Source: JAJZRV01 sp027442615
GTDB taxonomy: Bacteria; Pseudomonadota; Gammaproteobacteria; Burkholderiales; Ferrovaceae
DNA: 37,085 bases
Assembly: GCA_027442615.1 (NCBI GenBank)
Contig: DAIBBI010000026.1
Coordinates: 1-37,085, forward strand
Direction: 5' to 3'
Shown: one piece after another, positions 34,228 to 37,085 of the stretch
Position numbering within the stretch: position 1 is the stretch's first letter
Layout: each line of letters starts with the position of its first letter
Notes under the pieces: generated by a model
Database searches by the model: none
Told to the model about the DNA's origin: nothing
What the model saw: only the letters and a program-made list of their open reading frames with translations
Made by a program: the position numbers and the translations under genes

Positions 34228-35934
34228 ATGGCTGCCAGAATTTCACGCCGGGCCTATGGGGAAATGTACGGACCTACCGTGGGAGATCGCGTGCGGCTTG
34301 CGGATACGGAGCTCTGGATCGAGGTGGAGCGGGATTTCACCATCCACGGCGAAGAGGTCAAATTCGGAGGCGGCAAGGTCATCCGGGACGGCATGGGGCA
34401 GAGCCAGCGCCATGCCGCGCAGGTGGCCGATACCGTCATCACCAGTGCGCTCATCGTGGATGCCGTGTGCGGCATCATCAAGGCCGATATCGGCATCAAG
34501 AATGGCCGCATCTGGGGCATCGGCAAGGCGGGCAACCCAGACATCCAACCGGGGGTGACGCTCCCCATCGGGGCCGCCACGGAAATCATTGCCGGTGAAG
34601 GCATGATCGTCACCGCCGGTGGCATCGACAGCCATATTCACTTCATCTGCCCCCAGCAAATCGAGGAAGCCCTCACCTCGGGGGTGACCACCATGCTGGG
34701 CGGCGGCACGGGGCCGGCCACCGGAACCTTTGCCACCACCTGCACCCCGGGGCCCTGGCACATCCATGCCATGCTCCAGGCGGCCGAAGCATTTCCCATG
34801 AATCTGGGGTTCATGGGCAAAGGCAACGTGTCGATGCCCACCCCCGCGCGGGAGCAGATCGAGGCGGGCGCCATTGGCCTCAAACTCCACGAGGACTGGG
34901 GCAGCACGCCGGCAGCCATCGACAACTGCCTGACCGTGGCCGAGGAGATGGATGTACAGGTGGCCATCCATACGGACACCCTCAACGAATCGGGCTTTGT
35001 GGAAACCACCCTCGCCGCATTCAAGGGCCGCACCATCCACACCTTCCATACGGAAGGGGCAGGGGGTGGCCATGCGCCGGACATCATCCGGGCCGTGGGC
35101 GCGCCCAACGTGCTGCCGTCCTCCACCAATCCCACCCGGCCTTACACCGTAAACACCATCGACGAGCATCTCGACATGCTGATGGTCTGCCATCATCTGG
35201 ATGCGGCCATTGCGGAGGACATCGCCTTTGCCGAGTCGCGCATCCGGCGCGAGACCATCGCTGCGGAAGACCTTCTGCATGACCGTGGGGCCTTTTCCAT
35301 GATGTCGTCCGATTCGCAGGCCATGGGGCGGGTGGGAGAGGTGGTGATCCGGACCTGGCAGACGGCCCACAAGATGAAGGTGCAGCGCGGTGCCTTGAAG
35401 GAGGATAACGCGCGCCACGACAATTTTCGGGTCAAGCGCTATATCGCCAAATACACCATCAATCCCGCCATCACCCACGGCATCAGCCATGAAGTGGGCT
35501 CCATCGAACCCGGCAAGCTGGCCGACCTCGTGGTGTGGAAACCGGCGTTTTTCGGGGTGAAGCCCAGCCTCGTCCTGAAAGGGGGCATGATCGCCACGGC
35601 CGCCATGGGGGACCCCAATGCGTCCATTCCCACCCCGCAGCCCGTGCATTATCGTCCCATGTTCGGCAGTTATGGAGCGGCCCTGAACACCTCGATCACC
35701 TTCGTGTCCCAGGCGGCACTGGGCAATGAAGCCGTGTTGCGCCTGGGGTTGCGCAAACCCCTGGTGGCTGTGCGCAATACCCGCGGGGTGACCAAGCGCC
35801 AGATGGTGTTGAATGACGCCATGCCCCACATCGACGTGGACCCCGAAACCTATGCGGTGCACGCCGACGGCGAACTTCTGGTGTGCGAACCGGCCTCGGT
35901 GCTGCCCATGGCGCAGCGCTACTTCCTGTTCTAG
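34228..35934 (+). CDS. ureC: Urease alpha subunit (catalytic)
   Basis: This 568-residue nickel enzyme splits urea to ammonia and carbamate. All active-site residues are present: H136 and H138 (DSHIHF), the carbamylated lysine K219 (GLKLHEDWG), H248 (AIHTDT), H274 (FHTEGAGGGH), the flap cysteine and histidine C321/H322 (MVCHHLD) and D362 (SDSQAMGR). The N-terminal RRAYGEMYGPTVGDRVRLADT (core YGEMYGPTVGD) is standard. The length is normal and nothing is broken, so an active urease is expected. Confidence 0.98.
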   Translation: MAARISRRAYGEMYGPTVGDRVRLADTELWIEVERDFTIHGEEVKFGGGKVIRDGMGQSQRHAAQVADTVITSALIVDAVCGIIKADIGIKNGRIWGIGKAGNPDIQPGVTLPIGAATEIIAGEGMIVTAGGIDSHIHFICPQQIEEALTSGVTTMLGGGTGPATGTFATTCTPGPWHIHAMLQAAEAFPMNLGFMGKGNVSMPTPAREQIEAGAIGLKLHEDWGSTPAAIDNCLTVAEEMDVQVAIHTDTLNESGFVETTLAAFKGRTIHTFHTEGAGGGHAPDIIRAVGAPNVLPSSTNPTRPYTVNTIDEHLDMLMVCHHLDAAIAEDIAFAESRIRRETIAAEDLLHDRGAFSMMSSDSQAMGRVGEVVIRTWQTAHKMKVQRGALKEDNARHDNFRVKRYIAKYTINPAITHGISHEVGSIEPGKLADLVVWKPAFFGVKPSLVLKGGMIATAAMGDPNASIPTPQPVHYRPMFGSYGAALNTSITFVSQAALGNEAVLRLGLRKPLVAVRNTRGVTKRQMVLNDAMPHIDVDPETYAVHADGELLVCEPASVLPMAQRYFLF

Positions 35935-35936
35935 CC

Positions 35937-36446
35937 ATGCTGCTCATCGAAACCCGGATGTCGTCCACGGCCCAACCCGGCGAGTGGCTGCAGTTGTCCT
36001 TCGAACTGCGCTGCAAGAATCGCCTGCGCACCCGCCTTGAAAGCGGCGAGGAGGTTGGATTGTTTCTGCCGCGCGGCACGGTGCTGCGCGGTGGTGACCG
36101 ACTGCTGGCCCAGGATGGCCGCATCGTTGGGGTGATCGCGGCGCCCGAAGCCCTGCTGGAGGTGACCAGTCCCGATGCGCTGGCCCTGGCGCGGGTGGCG
36201 TACCACCTCGGCAACCGGCATGTGGCGGTGGAACTCCAGCCCGGCCTGTTGCGCTTTGCCAGGGACCATGTCCTCCAGGAAATGGTCCAGGGTCTGGGGC
36301 TTCACGTCACGGAACGGCGCGCGCCCTTCGAGCCCGAGAGCGGGGCCTACGGCGGCCACGCCGGGCATGTCCACGGGCATAGCGCGGACGGTGAAGGTCG
36401 CGGGGCGCGGATCCATGACATGAGCGCGCGGGCGGCAGGAAAATGA
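35937..36446 (+). CDS. ureE: Urease accessory nickel-binding protein UreE
   Basis: This 169-residue nickel carrier hands nickel to the UreDFG complex. The N-terminal domain contains GLFLPRGTVLRGGD, and the C-terminal domain contains LGNRHVAVEL with the conserved histidine and RDHVLQEMVQGLG. A short histidine-rich tail HAGHVHGHSADGEG (residues 141-154) adds nickel sites but is much shorter than the Klebsiella tail. I chose the ATG two bases after the ureC stop. It overlaps ureF (ATGA). Confidence 0.95.
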   Translation: MLLIETRMSSTAQPGEWLQLSFELRCKNRLRTRLESGEEVGLFLPRGTVLRGGDRLLAQDGRIVGVIAAPEALLEVTSPDALALARVAYHLGNRHVAVELQPGLLRFARDHVLQEMVQGLGLHVTERRAPFEPESGAYGGHAGHVHGHSADGEGRGARIHDMSARAAGK

Positions 36447-37085
36447 GCCTGGCGCTGATCCGCCTGATGCAGCTCGTCAGCCCCGTCCTGCCGGTGGGTG
36501 CCTACACCTATTCGCAGGGCCTGGAATGGGCCGTGCAGGCCGGGACGGTGCAAAGCGAGGCCTCGGCGCAGGTGTGGATCGGGGATTGCCTCGAATTTGG
36601 TGCTGCGCGCCTTGAGGCCGTCTATCTTGGACAGATGCTGCGGGCCTGGCAGATGGGGCATGCCGACCAGGCCCTGGCGCTCGATGCGGAATTTCTGGCA
36701 AGCCGGGAAACCGCAGAACTGCGCGCGGAAACCCTCCAGATGGGGCATTCCCTGGCGCGTCTGCTGCGCGACCTGGGGGCGTTTTCCACCGAGGTTCTGG
36801 GACGATTTGACGAGCCCGGTTACCCCCTGGTCTGGAGTTTTGCCGCCAATGCCTGGTCCATTTCCCCGGAAGCGGCCATGACGGGATATCTCTGGGCCTG
36901 GCTCGAGAACCAGGTGATGGCCGCGGTAAAACTCGTCCCCCTGGGACAGACTGCGGGCCAGCGCCTTCTCGCCACCCTGGGCCAGCAGCTGCCTGCCTGT
37001 GCCCGGACAGCGCTTGAAACCCCACTGGAGCAAACCTCCAATTATTTGCCAGCATTTGCCATTGCTTCCTGTTGTCACGAAACCC
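36443..37085 (+). CDS. ureF: Urease accessory protein UreF, cut by the window end
   Basis: 214 codons are visible out of about 225 expected, so only the C-terminal end is missing. Family segments are LMQLVSPVLPVGAYTYSQGLEWAV (core PVGAYTYSQGLE) near the start, RAETLQMGHSL, YLWAWLENQVMAAVKLVPLGQTAGQRLL (core AVKLVPLGQTAGQ), and a hydrophobic end running to the edge. UreF joins UreD and UreG in nickel insertion. The start overlaps the ureE stop. ureG is expected just beyond the window. Confidence 0.95.
   Translation, partial: MSLALIRLMQLVSPVLPVGAYTYSQGLEWAVQAGTVQSEASAQVWIGDCLEFGAARLEAVYLGQMLRAWQMGHADQALALDAEFLASRETAELRAETLQMGHSLARLLRDLGAFSTEVLGRFDEPGYPLVWSFAANAWSISPEAAMTGYLWAWLENQVMAAVKLVPLGQTAGQRLLATLGQQLPACARTALETPLEQTSNYLPAFAIASCCHET

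Noticed and set aside
34243..35862. Long open frame opposite ureC, and a similar one opposite fmdA (29559-31091)
   Set aside because: Both lie wholly opposite highly conserved enzymes and show only His/Gly-rich translations typical of antisense frames.
36944..36955. GGGACAGACTG in ureF resembling the repeat core
   Set aside because: The match is incomplete, unpaired, and encodes the conserved LGQTAG segment.

Overview
The window is a GC-rich, densely coded stretch of a betaproteobacterial chromosome. The lineage call rests on gene content and order: dusB-fis-purH-purD, a DUF2782 gene and a BPSS1780-type membrane protein gene beside a type II homoserine kinase, hemF, and a urease operon in the order ureDABJCEF. 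The genus cannot be told from sequence alone. No tRNA, rRNA, CRISPR array, prophage or complete insertion sequence is visible.

Layout. 1-1940: the end of ccoG (cbb3-oxidase assembly), a two-helix membrane protein and a YtkA/FixH-like lipoprotein. Facing them are a short CcoN-like haem-copper-oxidase relative and a 43-residue membrane peptide (1921-2725). 2888-4269: an exported formylglycine-generating-enzyme-like protein without the catalytic cysteines, overlapping a SCO1/SenC copper chaperone. 4276-6969: a BPSS1780-type membrane protein, thrB, a DUF2782 protein and, divergently, a TsaC/YrdC-type gene. 6959-13848 (minus strand): polA, dusB, fis, purH and purD. 13891-15255: an orphan [2Fe-2S] protein of the IorA type and hemF. 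15255-20019: a complete branched-chain amino acid transporter, livHMGF, with livK facing it. 20026-23013: a small cytochrome c, lgt and ilvD.

24359 to the window end is a nitrogen-scavenging island. A porin gene is divergent from one long run of genes: urtABCDE (urea/short-amide ABC transporter), fmdA (formamidase), fmdB (zinc ribbon), amiE (aliphatic amidase), then ureD-A-B-J-C-E-F. The genes are nearly contiguous. The largest gap, 81 bases after urtA, holds a strong hairpin. Together they would bring amides and urea across both membranes, hydrolyse formamide and aliphatic amides to ammonia plus the acid, split urea, and supply nickel to urease. The layout recalls the amide/urea (fmd) cluster of Methylophilus, here joined to amiE and urease.

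The most unusual structure is a family of long, almost perfect palindromes built on a GGGGACAGACC core, at 17227-17303, 18783-18871, 20377-20450 (degenerate) and 23024-23094. A 13-base core match also lies inside polA. All four intergenic copies sit within 6 kb around liv-lgt-ilvD. One of them supplies the start codon, a Shine-Dalgarno-like sequence and the first codons of livG.
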